DNA of 64,000 nucleotides, from positions 1-64,000 of the forward strand of contig JAJQFE010000065.1 in the NCBI GenBank assembly GCA_021201295.1, in the 5' to 3' direction. The stretch is from Tannerellaceae bacterium (lineage in GTDB: Bacteria; Bacteroidota; Bacteroidia; Bacteroidales; Tannerellaceae). The position numbers were made by a program, and so were the translations under genes. Of the stretch, positions 48,533-59,008 are shown piece by piece (position 1 is the first letter of the stretch; each line of letters starts with the position of its first letter). Under the pieces are notes generated by a model that worked only from the letters and a program-made list of their open reading frames with translations, had not been told where the DNA came from and ran no database searches.

Positions 48533-49249
48533 ATGAACATTGCACTGATTGGCTATGGGAAAATGGGAAAAACGATCGAACAGATCGCCCTGAACAGAGG
48601 CCACCAGATAGTCTCCATTATAGATATTGATAACCGGAAGGATTTTTATTCCGAGAACTTTAAAAAAGCAGACGTTGCCATTGAATTCACTACTCCGGCA
48701 ACAGCGTATGATAATTACCTGCAGTGTTTTGAAGCAAATGTTCCGGTAGTTTCCGGTACGACAGGTTGGTTAAACCATCTGGAGGAAATAAAAAAGAAAT
48801 GTACAGAAGAAGGAAAAACCTTTTTTTATGCTTCTAATTTCAGCATAGGGGTCAATATTTTCTTTGCTGTAAATAAATATTTAGCCGGACTTATGAACAA
48901 TTTCCCCGATTATGATGTAAAGATGACAGAGACCCATCATATACATAAACTGGATGCTCCCAGTGGTACGGCTATTACCCTGGCAGAAGGGATTATTGAA
49001 CAGATAGACCGGAAAAACAACTGGAAGTTAGGAAGAGTGGACCAGCCTGCGGAATTCCCGATTCATGCAATCCGGGAAGGGGAAGTTCCTGGTATTCATG
49101 AAATAGTATATGAATCTGAGGTCGACTATATCAGCATCAAACATGATGCAAAGAGCCGGGCAGGTTTTGCTTTAGGAGCAGTAGTGGCCGCCGAATTCAC
49201 TGCCGGAAAGACCGGTTTTCTGGGTATGGAAGATCTTTTTAAATTTTAA
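48533..49249 (+). CDS. dapB: 4-hydroxy-tetrahydrodipicolinate reductase
   Basis: 238 residues, intact. The nucleotide-binding start is NIALIGYGKMGKTIE. VVSGTTGWL and FFYASNFSIGVNIFFAVN follow, and the signature ETHHIHKLDAPSGTAITLAEG carries the catalytic His and Lys. It makes tetrahydrodipicolinate for lysine and peptidoglycan. It is first in dapB-lepB-lepB-wbqC. Confidence 0.95.
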   Translation: MNIALIGYGKMGKTIEQIALNRGHQIVSIIDIDNRKDFYSENFKKADVAIEFTTPATAYDNYLQCFEANVPVVSGTTGWLNHLEEIKKKCTEEGKTFFYASNFSIGVNIFFAVNKYLAGLMNNFPDYDVKMTETHHIHKLDAPSGTAITLAEGIIEQIDRKNNWKLGRVDQPAEFPIHAIREGEVPGIHEIVYESEVDYISIKHDAKSRAGFALGAVVAAEFTAGKTGFLGMEDLFKF

Positions 49250-49268
49250 TAATCTGAATAAAGAATAC

Positions 49269-50663
49269 ATGAAGCAATTTACATCCAAACAATGGATCAA
49301 ATTTAGTATTGCGGCTGTCTTATATATCCTTTTTACCATCTGGATGCAGAATGGTTGGCTTTTATTGGGTCTGATCGTGATAGCAGATATTTTCCTGACT
49401 CATTATATTCCCTGGGGTGCCTGGAAAAAATCCAAAAATCCGAAAGTCAGAAATGTACTGGAATGGGTAGACGATATTCTATTCGCTTTAGTTGCCGTCT
49501 ATCTGATCAATATCTTTATTTTCCAGAATTACCAGATTCCCAGTTCTTCGCTGGAGAAATCCTTACTTACCGGAGACTATTTATTTGTAAGTAAACTCAG
49601 TTACGGGCCCCGTATTCCCAACACACCACTCTCTTTCCCTTTGGTACAGAACACATTGCCGGTCTTTGATACTAAATCCTATCTGGAATGGCCGGAGTGG
49701 GGATATAAACGGGTGAAAGGTTTAGGAACCGTTAAACGGAATGACATCGTTGTATTTAACTTCCCGGCCGGTGATACGGTAGCACTCAAAAGCCAGAACC
49801 CGGATTATTACACCCAGGTTGCCATGTATGGATACGACCGTCTCCGCCTGAATAAAGCCGTGTACGGAGATATTATCTACCGTCCGGTGGACAAGCGGGA
49901 AAATTATGTCAAACGGTGCATCGGTATGCCGGGAGATGTGTTTGAGATCCGTGACAACCAGGTCTATATAAATGGCAAACCCGGGAAAAACCCCGAGCAT
50001 ATGCAGTTTAACTACTATGTGGAAACAGATGGTCCGCTGACAGAAGATCAATTCCGGTTACTGAATGTCAGCAAGGAAGACAGGGTCCTGGCATCCAATG
50101 ATAGTTATTACAGAAGCCTGTTGCCATTCCTGGGATTCAGTTCCAATACGTCCGGACAATATAATATGGTCTACCGCTTACCGCTTACTGAAAAAGCCCG
50201 GGAAATCGCCCGGAAGCTATCCGTAGTAAAAAATATGATTATTGAGCCGGAAGTCCTCGGAGGGCCTACCTATCCGGTAGACTATGAAACTGAATGGACA
50301 CGGGATAATTATGGTCCGTTATGGATTCCGAAAAAAGGAGAAACGATTACGCTGGATGAAAAGAATCTGGCACTTTATCACCGGTGTATAAAGAATTATG
50401 AAAATAACACACTGGAAATTGAGAATGGAAAAGTACTTATTAACGGACAGGAAGAAACTAACTACACTTTTAAATATGACTACTACTTCATGATGGGTGA
50501 CAACCGTCATAACAGTGCCGACAGCCGTGCCTGGGGATTTGTGCCGGAAGATCATGTGGTAGGTAAACCCATCCTGATCTGGTTATCACTGAATAAAGAC
50601 CGCAGCCTGTTTGATGGTGGTATCCGCTGGAACCGTATCTTCCGGATGGTACATACGGATTAA
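49269..50663 (+). CDS. lepB: Signal peptidase I
   Basis: 464 residues, long for the family because of an inserted region between catalytic boxes. Two N-terminal membrane helices are followed by NYQIPSSSLEKSLLTGD with catalytic Ser94 and YVKRCIGMPGDVFEI with catalytic Lys215. The C-terminal box is MGDNRHNSADSRAWGFVP. It removes signal peptides at the inner membrane. It starts 19 nt after dapB, and a second, apparently inactive relative follows 22 nt later. No lesion. Confidence 0.94.
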   Translation: MKQFTSKQWIKFSIAAVLYILFTIWMQNGWLLLGLIVIADIFLTHYIPWGAWKKSKNPKVRNVLEWVDDILFALVAVYLINIFIFQNYQIPSSSLEKSLLTGDYLFVSKLSYGPRIPNTPLSFPLVQNTLPVFDTKSYLEWPEWGYKRVKGLGTVKRNDIVVFNFPAGDTVALKSQNPDYYTQVAMYGYDRLRLNKAVYGDIIYRPVDKRENYVKRCIGMPGDVFEIRDNQVYINGKPGKNPEHMQFNYYVETDGPLTEDQFRLLNVSKEDRVLASNDSYYRSLLPFLGFSSNTSGQYNMVYRLPLTEKAREIARKLSVVKNMIIEPEVLGGPTYPVDYETEWTRDNYGPLWIPKKGETITLDEKNLALYHRCIKNYENNTLEIENGKVLINGQEETNYTFKYDYYFMMGDNRHNSADSRAWGFVPEDHVVGKPILIWLSLNKDRSLFDGGIRWNRIFRMVHTD

Positions 50664-50685
50664 TGGCTTTCCCCGGTAAAAACAC

Positions 50686-51546
50686 ATGCAATATAAAAAT
50701 GGAATATCGTCTACCCTGAACTGGCTGTTTACCTTTTTGTTCGTATCAGCCGTGATTATGGGGATACGATATGTTTGCGTACAATCCTATCTGATATCGA
50801 CCCATGCGATGGAGAGTGCCCTCTATCCGGGAGACTATGTACTGGTGAACAAGCTCCCGGTGAAAGGAAATCCCGGACGTAACCGGATCATTCTTTTTCA
50901 AAGTCCTTTACGAAAAGATACACCGGATACCCCTATTTTGGTTAGTCGTTGCATCGGTATGCCAGGAGATACCATAGAAGTGAGCCGGGAAGGCTACCGG
51001 ATCAATCAGACACGGATTCCGCTTTCTCCGTATGCGTTATTAGTATATACCATAGATCGGGAGTTGACTCCGGAAGTAGAAACTATTCTTAAAAAACTGG
51101 GAATTCCTTCCAGGAACAGGGTGATAGCTGATCAGGAGATCGAATGGACCCTGACCCCTTTTGAGGTATACCAGCTTCAGGAAGAACTACCGGCAGAAAA
51201 AAACAGCCGGATACAGATGAAAGAATTTCCCGCCTATCAATTAGTGATCCCTAAAAAAGGCTATACCTACCGGTTAGACTCACAAACCTTACCGGCTGCC
51301 CGGGAAGCCATCCTGGCAGAGACAGACGGACAGGCGGTGATCCGGGAGCATACCCTGTTTATAGACGGGAGGGAAACCTCTTTTTTCCATTTCTCCCAGG
51401 ATTATTACTGGGTACTCTCCGATAATCCGGAAGAGGCCGTAGATTCCCGTTACTTGGGATTTATCCCGGCAGACCATATAATCGGAAATGTCTGGTTTCG
51501 CTGGCTGAGTAAAGATCGTGAACGTATTTTCAAGCTTATACAGTAA
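50686..51546 (+). CDS. LepB-like protein lacking the Ser-Lys dyad
   Basis: 286 residues, membrane helix at about 14-34. Alignment to the neighbouring LepB is clear (LISTHAMESALYPGDYVLVNK, LVSRCIGMPGDTIEV, LSDNPEEAVDSRYLGFIP). However, the residue before the conserved Met in box B is Ala41 where Ser is catalytic, and Ser87 replaces the general-base Lys in box D. The peptidase reaction should therefore be impossible. Folding motifs (PGD, MPGD, DSR) are kept and the frame is intact, so this is a maintained pseudoenzyme and not a decaying gene. It may regulate or chaperone the active LepB. Its stop is directly followed by the wbqC start. Confidence 0.85.
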   Translation: MQYKNGISSTLNWLFTFLFVSAVIMGIRYVCVQSYLISTHAMESALYPGDYVLVNKLPVKGNPGRNRIILFQSPLRKDTPDTPILVSRCIGMPGDTIEVSREGYRINQTRIPLSPYALLVYTIDRELTPEVETILKKLGIPSRNRVIADQEIEWTLTPFEVYQLQEELPAEKNSRIQMKEFPAYQLVIPKKGYTYRLDSQTLPAAREAILAETDGQAVIREHTLFIDGRETSFFHFSQDYYWVLSDNPEEAVDSRYLGFIPADHIIGNVWFRWLSKDRERIFKLIQ

Positions 51547-52170
51547 ATGTCATCTGCCTATCTATCCACTACCTATCTGGGACCGGTACAGCAATACTGC
51601 AAACTGGTGCAGTTTCCTGAAATCTATATGGAAACTGCCGAGAACTATATCAAACAGACCTACCGGAACCGTTGTACGATCGCCGGAGCAAACGGACCGT
51701 TATCTTTATCTGTTCCTATTGAAAAACCGGATACAGTCAAATGCCTGACTAAAGATATCCGTATTTCCGACCATGGGAACTGGAGACATTTACACTGGCA
51801 TGCGATGGTCTCTGCTTATCATATGAGTCCGTTTTTTGAATACTATGAAGATGATTTTGCTCCTTTCTACGAAAAAAAATATCACTTCCTGTTTGATTTC
51901 AATGAAGAGCTGAGGCGATTGATCTGTGAACTGACCGACATCCAGCCTTCGGTTATATACACAGCAGATTACCGACCGGAGGTTGCCCATGATTTCCGGG
52001 AGAGGATCCGCCCCAAACATCCGGGAGAGGATCCTGCTTTTTCTCCTGTTCCTTACTATCAGGTCTTCAGACAGAAACACGGCTTTCTACCCAATTTAAG
52101 TATGATCGATCTCTTATTCAATATGGGACCTGAAAGTCTATTGATATTAAAGGACTCTATTGTTCTTTAA
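51547..52170 (+). CDS. WbqC-like protein
   Basis: 207 residues. Family marks are STTYLGPVQQYCKLVQFPEIYMETAENY (residues about 7-34, containing the usual YxGPxxYY-like start) and RTY-type TYRNRCTIAGANGPLSLSVPI, then ISDHGNWRHLHWHAMVSAY. The WbqC family is linked to glycan or lipid modification but lacks a firm reaction. The start follows the lepB-like stop without any gap (TAAATG). Intact. Confidence 0.85.
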   Translation: MSSAYLSTTYLGPVQQYCKLVQFPEIYMETAENYIKQTYRNRCTIAGANGPLSLSVPIEKPDTVKCLTKDIRISDHGNWRHLHWHAMVSAYHMSPFFEYYEDDFAPFYEKKYHFLFDFNEELRRLICELTDIQPSVIYTADYRPEVAHDFRERIRPKHPGEDPAFSPVPYYQVFRQKHGFLPNLSMIDLLFNMGPESLLILKDSIVL

Positions 52171-52201
52171 CGGATTATATAATTGTATGAACTCTTTTTC
52201 C

Positions 52202-52209
52202 TACATTTG
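52202..52209 (+). promoter_or_regulatory. -7 box of the ECF sigma gene
   Basis: TACATTTG fits the consensus and lies 18 nt before ATG 52228. Confidence 0.5.
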
Positions 52210-52227
52210 TTATATAAGTAAATATGT

Positions 52228-52766
52228 ATGCAGTTCAATGAATTTTATATACTCTGGTATTCCCGGTTAAAAAGTTTTGCCCGTGAATATGTACTTTCGG
52301 AAGACGATGCGGAAGATATCGTCCAGGAGGTATTTACAGATCTGTATGAAAAATATGATACACTTACTCATCATACCAATCTGGTCGCCTATATTTTTAC
52401 GACTATCCGGAACCGTTGTATTGATCTGTTAAGACGTCGGATCATTGAACAGGAATCTGCCAGACGTATCCAGGAAGAGTATCTGCTCACTCTCCGTATG
52501 AAATTCAATTCCCTGGACATTTTAGATAATGAATTGTTTAAAGAAAACCAGTTGGAAGAGGTGATCGAAAAAGCCTTGAACACACTGCCGGAACGTTGCC
52601 GCCTAATCTTTATCAAACATAAAATAGAAGGAAAAAATAACAGGAAATAGCCCGGGAACTTAACCTGACCCCCAAAACAGTAGAAAACCAGATCGGTATT
52701 GCCTACCAGAAACTTCGCCGGGAACTAAAAAACTATCTTCCGCTACTTATTTTCCTGCTTTCCTGA
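52228..52766 (+). pseudogene. ECF RNA polymerase sigma factor, frameshifted in region 4
   Basis: Repaired length about 179 residues. Region 2 is present (FYILWYSRLKSFAREYVLSE, then DAEDIVQEVFTDLYEKY, then RNRCIDLLRRR). Region 4 begins ALNTLPERCRLIFIKHKIEG and breaks near 52640-52642, where one base is missing before EIARELNLTPKTVENQIGIA, the DNA-recognition helix. The frame then ends at TGA 52764-52766. As read, the product would lack -35 recognition. It pairs with the FecR gene 174 nt downstream and should drive the SusC-SusD-GH97 operon. Confidence 0.85.
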
Positions 52767-52940
52767 TCCCTCGTTACTTTAACATCTTTTCTAAACAAAT
52801 TCTAATTATTACTAACCTTTATTGCCGGACTCCCTTTTTATCCTTATTATCGTTTTTTGTAGGTTAAAAATGAAAAAAGATTGTTTTCATTTGAGGGATT
52901 TTTATTCTGTATTCGTTTAATTTATAAATAACCCGGATCT

Positions 52941-53912
52941 ATGGATGAGAGAATCTCTAAATATTTTCAAAACGAGTTGTCCGAAAAAGAACGGATTGAA
53001 CTATTGAAAGAAACTCTGGAAGATGATAAGTTGAAACATGAAATTTCTACTTACCAGAATCTGCTTGCCCTGGTTACACTGACCAAAGATAACATGAACA
53101 GGCAGGCCGGTCAACGGAGTTACCAGATATTTATCCGTAACCAGAGAAACAGGAAAACCCGGAAATTTATTCTTATTTCCATAGGATATGCAGCAGCGAT
53201 CTGTCTGCTGGTGGGAATGACCTGGTTGATTGCCCAACAGAACCTTACCCCCGAAACCTTGCAGGTGGCTCAACAGGAATTGTTCGTTCCTGCCGGACAA
53301 CGGGCCCGGATCACGTTGCCGGACGGTTCGACAGTCTGGCTAAATGCCGGCTCTACTCTCTCCTATCCTTCTGCTTTCGGAAAGGAAAGAAAGATTCACC
53401 TGAAAGGGGAAGCCTATTTTGATGTGGCACAAAATCCAGATAAACCGTTTATTGTTTCCACAGAGCACGTCCATATCAAAGCGCTGGGGACCCAGTTTAA
53501 TGTGCATAGTTATTCCCATAGCGGATACACACATACCACTTTAGTATCCGGAGCCATCCGGGTATATGAACCGGATGCGGAAGAAAGCGGAAAGACCCTT
53601 TCTCCCAATCAGCAGCTATTCTATGAACAAGGGACGTTTCGGCTGGTACTTTCAGCAGACAAGGACCAACTCTTATGGAAAGACGGGATCTATAGTTTTA
53701 AGAAAGAGACATTGGCTGAAATCATAAAAAAACTGGAATTATATTATGATGTCACCATCCAGGTGGCTCATCCCGATATATTCCAATATGTATATACCGG
53801 AAAATTCCGGCAGCAGGATGGAGTAATGGAGATTTTACGGCTGATACAAAAAATTCACCCGTATACGATTTCCGTACAGGAAGACAGTAAAGAAATAACC
53901 TTAAGTAAATAA
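52941..53912 (+). CDS. FecR-type anti-sigma factor
   Basis: 323 residues, intact. An N-terminal cytoplasmic part starts MDERISKYFQNELSEKER. One membrane helix follows (FILISIGYAAAICLLVGMTW, about residues 76-95). The periplasmic FecR domain is LFVPAGQRARITLPDGSTVW, VWLNAGSTLSYP and IKALGTQFNVHSY, and the C-terminal DUF4974-like domain starts DGIYSFKKETLAEIIKKLE. It holds the ECF sigma factor until the N-terminal domain of the partner SusC signals that substrate is present. Confidence 0.92.
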   Translation: MDERISKYFQNELSEKERIELLKETLEDDKLKHEISTYQNLLALVTLTKDNMNRQAGQRSYQIFIRNQRNRKTRKFILISIGYAAAICLLVGMTWLIAQQNLTPETLQVAQQELFVPAGQRARITLPDGSTVWLNAGSTLSYPSAFGKERKIHLKGEAYFDVAQNPDKPFIVSTEHVHIKALGTQFNVHSYSHSGYTHTTLVSGAIRVYEPDAEESGKTLSPNQQLFYEQGTFRLVLSADKDQLLWKDGIYSFKKETLAEIIKKLELYYDVTIQVAHPDIFQYVYTGKFRQQDGVMEILRLIQKIHPYTISVQEDSKEITLSK

Positions 53913-53964
53913 ACAGTATTCACCCTCAAACAAAGAGCCTATGAAGCAAACACCTTAAAGGAAA

Positions 53965-53994
53965 AACCGGCAAATGCCCTCACATCTGCCGGTT
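53965..53994 (+). terminator. Hairpin between fecR and susC
   Basis: AACCGGCA 53965-53972 and TGCCGGTT 53987-53994 enclose a 14-nt loop. No T-tract follows, so it may cap the regulatory transcript or sit in the susC leader. The gap to susC is 174 nt. Confidence 0.5.
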
Positions 53995-54086
53995 CGGAAA
54001 AGCAAATACCATGTGATTGAAAACACCTTAATATTCACTTAATGAAACAAAGATATGAAAAGAGACCCTTTGTTAATGCATAAAGT

Positions 54087-57000
54087 ATGCACAAAAAAAC
54101 CAAAGAATTCATCCGCATCATGAAAATATCCTTCGTCTTATTATTCGTTTGTGTTTTTCAGTTATTGGCGATAGATAGCGGAGCACAAAATGCGATCATT
54201 CATCTCCCTTCTCCACAGCTAACCGTAGGAGAATTGATTGATGAAATAGAACATCAGACTGATTATTTGGTCATCTATAGCAACAGTGAAATAGATGTGG
54301 AACATACAGTCAACCTACAGAATCGTTCCGCCAGTGTATCTGATTATCTAGCGGAAGTGTTCAGTGACGGAGTGCTGAACTATGAATTTGAAAATAATTA
54401 TATTATTCTATCAAAGAAAACAGTTCTACCCGCCATGCAACAAACCCGGAAAAAAGTATCCGGAACCGTAGTGGACCAGACAGGAGAAGCAGTGATCGGA
54501 GCCAATATCGTGGTGAAAGGAACTACGAACGGAACCATCACGGACCTGGACGGAAACTTTACGTTAGAGATACCCGAAGCATCCGCGACATTAGTGATCT
54601 CCTACATCGGTTACCATACCCAGGAAATCCCGGTAAATAATCAAAGCGTGATCCAGATCCGGCTTCAGGAAGATACACAGAAGTTAGATGAAGTGGTAGT
54701 AGTAGGATACGGCACCCAACGGAAAGGAGAACTCACCTCCTCTATTGCCAGCGTAAAAAGTGAGTCCTTCATCCAGGGAACCATACAGGATGCGGCCCAG
54801 CTTTTACAGGGAAAAGTAGCAGGTCTGGGAGTAATCCTTCCGAACGACGACCCGACAGCAACAACCCAGATCATGTTGCGTGGAGTGGGAGCCCTTAACT
54901 CTTCTATTTCTCCCTTAGTGATCATTGACGGAGTTCCCGGTGACCTGAATACGGTGGCCCCGGAAGATATAGAAAGTATAGATGTGGTAAAAGATGGTTC
55001 GGCAGCAGCAATCTACGGAACCCGGGGGAATAACGGAGTGATCTTTGTTACCACCAAAAAGGTCCGGGGAGAAGTTCCCATGACGATCGATGTCCATAGC
55101 TACATCACTACCCAGACCATCAAAAAAAGACTGGATATGATGAATGCTACCCAGTACCGGGAATTAGTCAACCAGGGAAAACCAGGCGCGGTAGATTACG
55201 AATACGACACCAACTGGCTGGATGAAATCATGCAGACACCTTTTCCTGGGTGACAAATGCCAGTATCAAGGGAGGTTCCGGACAGTCTAACTACATCGCC
55301 AATGTGAACTATCGTTCCGGACAGGGAATTATCCGCCGGTCCAACAATGAGGTCCTGACCACCCGTCTGGAAGTAAACCATTCGATGTAGGATAACCTGT
55401 TAAAGCTAAACCTGAATATTATGGGCCGTGAACAAAATACCATGCCTTTGCAGAGGGTTCCAGTTTCAACCAGGAGATCTACCGGAATGCATTAGCCAAC
55501 ATTCCTACGGACCGGGTAAAGGATGATGCCGGAAACTGGCAGGAAAGACCCGCCATGTATGAATATGCCAATACCCGTGCCCTGATCGAAGAAAGTGAAG
55601 GAGAAAATAAAAGTAGCCAGTTACGGACCTTCGGTTCAGCCACGTTGACCCCGATTGAACAGTTAAACCTGAAAGCCCTGGTATCCCATACCCGGTACCA
55701 TGAAACACAGGGGTATTCCGAATCCCATAACCATATTTCCAACATACGGGACAACCGGAACGGCCGTGCCTATAAAGGAAATATCTTTACCCAGGAAAAC
55801 CTGCTGGAACTAACCGCTTAGTACAAAGAATCCTTTGGCGAACACCACCTGACCGGATTGTTAGGCTATTCCTACCAGGATAATATCTGGGAGATGAACT
55901 ACATGCGGAACCGGGACTTTGCCTCCGACCAGTACACCTATCACAATATGGGAGCCGGAGCCGGACTGATGCGTGGAGAAGCAGATATGTACTCGGCAAA
56001 ATCCAAGTCTGTCCTGATCGGTTTTTTTGCCCGAGCCAACTACAACTACCAGAACAGGTATCTGGCCTCCGTCAGTATCCGTCATGAAGGTTCTTCCAAA
56101 TTCAGAGCAAACAATAAATGGGGTAATTTCCCGGCGGCATCCATCGGCTGGAACCTGTCCAACGAAAAATTTATGGAAGGGATTCAGGCCATATCCAACC
56201 TGAAACTAAGAGCAGGATTTGGGGTGACCGGAACCATTGCCGGAAGTGAATATGCCTCGTTAAGCCGGTTGACTTCCAATATGAATTTTCTGGTCGATGG
56301 CAACAATTGGTTAACCAACCTGAAACCGTATGAAAACGCCAATCCGGACCTGCGCTAGGAAAAGAAAGAAGAATGGAACCTGGGAGTAGATTTCGGGTTA
56401 CTGGAAGGGCGTATTTACGGAAGCATCGATCTCTATAACTGGACAACCAAAGACCTCTTATGGAATTACCAGGTACCTACGCCTCCTTATCTTTATTCGG
56501 AAATACTGGCAAACGCAGGTACCATAAATAACAAAGGGATAGAGATCAGTGTAAGTGTGATTCCTGTCCGGACCAAAGACTTCCAATGGATCACTACGGC
56601 CAACTATTCCACGAATAAAAATAAGATCGTGTCCCTGTCCGACAACCGGTTCAAAGTCGAATCCGGGTACATTGACGCCGGTTATATCGGGACTACCATT
56701 AAACAGAAGACCCACCAGTTGCATGAAGGAGGAAAAGCCGGCAACTTCTGAGGATTCAAAGTGGTAGATATAGACGAAGAGGGTAAATGGATTATCGAAG
56801 GGAAAGATGGCAATCCCAAACCCATCGGTGAACAGCAACCGGACGATAAAACAGTGATCGGAAACGGGCTGCCCAAACATTTCCTGAGCTGGGACAACAG
56901 TTTTGTCTATAAAAACTTTGACCTGAACATCACCATGCGGGGAACCTTCGGCTATGATATATTGAATCTCCCCCGGCTGTACTACGACTGCCCGGTAAAT

Positions 57001-57336
57001 CTGACCCACGGGAATTTATTATCAACAGCCTATGATCCGGTATTCGGCAAACAGCCGTTAAGTGACCAGCAGGAATTACAGTATGTAAGTTACTTTATAG
57101 AAAAAGGGGACTTCTGGAAAATAGATAACATTACGTTAGGCTATAATTTCACGTTCAATAACAAGTATATCAAACGCCTGCGGCTGTATGCTTCCGGAAG
57201 TAACCTAATCACGATTACCGGCTATAGCGGTATTGATCCGGAAGTAAATGTTTCGACGTTAGATCCGGGCGTGGACGCCATCAACCATTATCCTTCCACC
57301 CGTTCCTATACCTTCGGGGCCATGGTCACTTTTTAA
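54087..57336 (+). pseudogene. SusC/FecA-type TonB-dependent transporter with STN domain, six lesions
   Basis: About 1,083 residues if repaired. A signal peptide (ISFVLLFVCVFQLLAIDSGA) is followed by an STN signalling domain (LTVGELIDEIEHQTDYLVIY), a carboxypeptidase-like domain (VVDQTGEAVIGANIVVKGTT), a TonB-box region, the plug (LLQGKVAGLGVI, AAAIYGTRGNNGVIFVTTKK) and the barrel. Lesions are T-run loss 55241-55244, TAG 55388-55390, base loss near 55440, TAG 55819-55821, TAG 56356-56358 (DLR*EKKEEW, family Trp) and TGA 56749-56751 (GNF*GFKVVD). The STN domain should signal to the FecR upstream. The only intact stretch is the N-terminal third. Confidence 0.87.
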
Positions 57337-57355
57337 TGTATAACCTATAAATACG

Positions 57356-58990
57356 ATGAAAGATATGAAACATATATGGAAATATAGCTGCTCGATCCTA
57401 TGCAGCTTAGCTATACTGGTCTATGTGACCTCCTGTACAGACCTGAACGAAGAGGTCTTTTCAGAAATTACGGAAGATACCTATGAATATAGCCCGGGAG
57501 ATGCCTCGAGACTCCTTGCTTCTGTCTATGCAGACCTGCGGTATTATATAGGATTTTATACCTATTATATACAGGAGATCTGCACCGATGAAATGGTACA
57601 GCCTGCCAATGCTGCCGGATGGGATGACGGAGGAGTATATCGCCGGATGCATTTGCACACCTGGAATGCAGAACAAACGCATGTGATTGACCACTGGGCA
57701 ACCACCTACACCGGCATATTACTTGCCAACCGTGCCATCCACTTACTGTCGGAAGAAGGTTTCCCTTTCAGCCCTACTGAAAACAAAGAAAGTATGCTTG
57801 CCGAGACCCGTGCCCTGCGTGCCTATTACTACTGGAATGCATTGGATAATTACGGGGATGTGGCTTTAGTGACGGAACTCACTGATAAATTTCCGGACAA
57901 AACAAGCCGGAAAGAGGTGTACGATTTTGTGGTAAAAGAGCTACTGGAATGTATGAATGACCTGCCGGAAGTGAAGAGTACGGCCAACTATGGCTGGTTC
58001 ACCAAATGGGCAGCCAAAGCTTTACTGGCAAATGTGTACCTGAATGCGGAAGTATATACCGGTACCCCCCCCCAATGGGAGGCTTGTATCGCTCAGTGCA
58101 ACGACATCATCAACAGCAACCAGTACCAGTTGGACAACCATTATCTGGACCCGTTCAAAGTTTATAACGAAAACTCCCTGGAAAATATTTTCGTTATTCC
58201 TTTTGATCATGTCTATGCTCCGGGATTTGAGATCTATAAAGCCTGTCTGTATGCGGCAAACCAGGACACGTACCAGTTACAGGACGGTCCCTGGGGACCC
58301 GGCTCCTACAAAGCAGTGCCTCAGTTTATAGACACCTATGATGAAGAGGATGAACGGCTGGATGTTACCTGGTTGAAAGGACAACAATATGGAGCAGATG
58401 GTTCCATCCTGACCGGATTCTATGATATGATGGGAGAACCGTTAGTCTTTGTGAACAGTATGCCGGATGGAATATTTACCGGAGAGGCAGACGGGTACCG
58501 GATGGTAAAATATGAAATTGAAGTCGGTTCCCGGACCTTTATGAACAACGATTTTGTGGTGTTCCGGCTGGCACAAGCCTATATGATGAAAGCCGAATGC
58601 CTGCTCCGTACCGGAAATGCCGATGGTGCGGCAGAATTAGTTACCTTTGTCCGGCAGCGTGCTTTCCGGAACCATCCGGAAAAAGCACGGGTGACAGGTA
58701 GCCAGCTACAGGAGCCTTCCCGGTATGTGTATGGCACGGTAGAAAACTATGTGCTGACTCCGCAGGGAAAACAATTTCCGGAACAATACGGACGGATGTA
58801 CGATGAATTAGGATGGGAGTTTGTAGGCGAAATGTTCCGCCGCCGGGATATGATCCGTTTCGGACATTTTACGAAAGCCGAATGGCTGTCCCACAAACCC
58901 AACGGAGACCACCGGAGTGTGTTCCCCATCCCACAGAAGACGGTCGATTCCAATCCGAACCTGGAACAGAATCCGGACTATGTAGAATAA
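57356..58990 (+). CDS. SusD/RagB-type glycan-binding lipoprotein
   Basis: 544 residues, intact. The lipoprotein signal ends LAILVYVTSC with acylated Cys. SusD features: DTYEYSPGDASRLLASVY, AETRALRAYYYWNALDNYGD (TPR helix core), KWAAKALLANVYLNAE, and a C-terminal EFVGEMFRRRDMIRFG with an ending NPNLEQNPDYVE. It binds glycan on the cell surface and pairs with the SusC-like protein 20 nt upstream. It is undamaged beside a heavily damaged partner. Confidence 0.93.
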   Translation: MKDMKHIWKYSCSILCSLAILVYVTSCTDLNEEVFSEITEDTYEYSPGDASRLLASVYADLRYYIGFYTYYIQEICTDEMVQPANAAGWDDGGVYRRMHLHTWNAEQTHVIDHWATTYTGILLANRAIHLLSEEGFPFSPTENKESMLAETRALRAYYYWNALDNYGDVALVTELTDKFPDKTSRKEVYDFVVKELLECMNDLPEVKSTANYGWFTKWAAKALLANVYLNAEVYTGTPPQWEACIAQCNDIINSNQYQLDNHYLDPFKVYNENSLENIFVIPFDHVYAPGFEIYKACLYAANQDTYQLQDGPWGPGSYKAVPQFIDTYDEEDERLDVTWLKGQQYGADGSILTGFYDMMGEPLVFVNSMPDGIFTGEADGYRMVKYEIEVGSRTFMNNDFVVFRLAQAYMMKAECLLRTGNADGAAELVTFVRQRAFRNHPEKARVTGSQLQEPSRYVYGTVENYVLTPQGKQFPEQYGRMYDELGWEFVGEMFRRRDMIRFGHFTKAEWLSHKPNGDHRSVFPIPQKTVDSNPNLEQNPDYVE

Positions 58991-59008
58991 AAAGAAAAAA
59001 TGATCCAT

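Noticed and set aside
54087-57336. Several separate short genes instead of one broken susC
   Set aside because: The pieces align in order to one SusC-type transporter, and five of the breaks are single base changes or losses; no piece has its own promoter or ribosome site.
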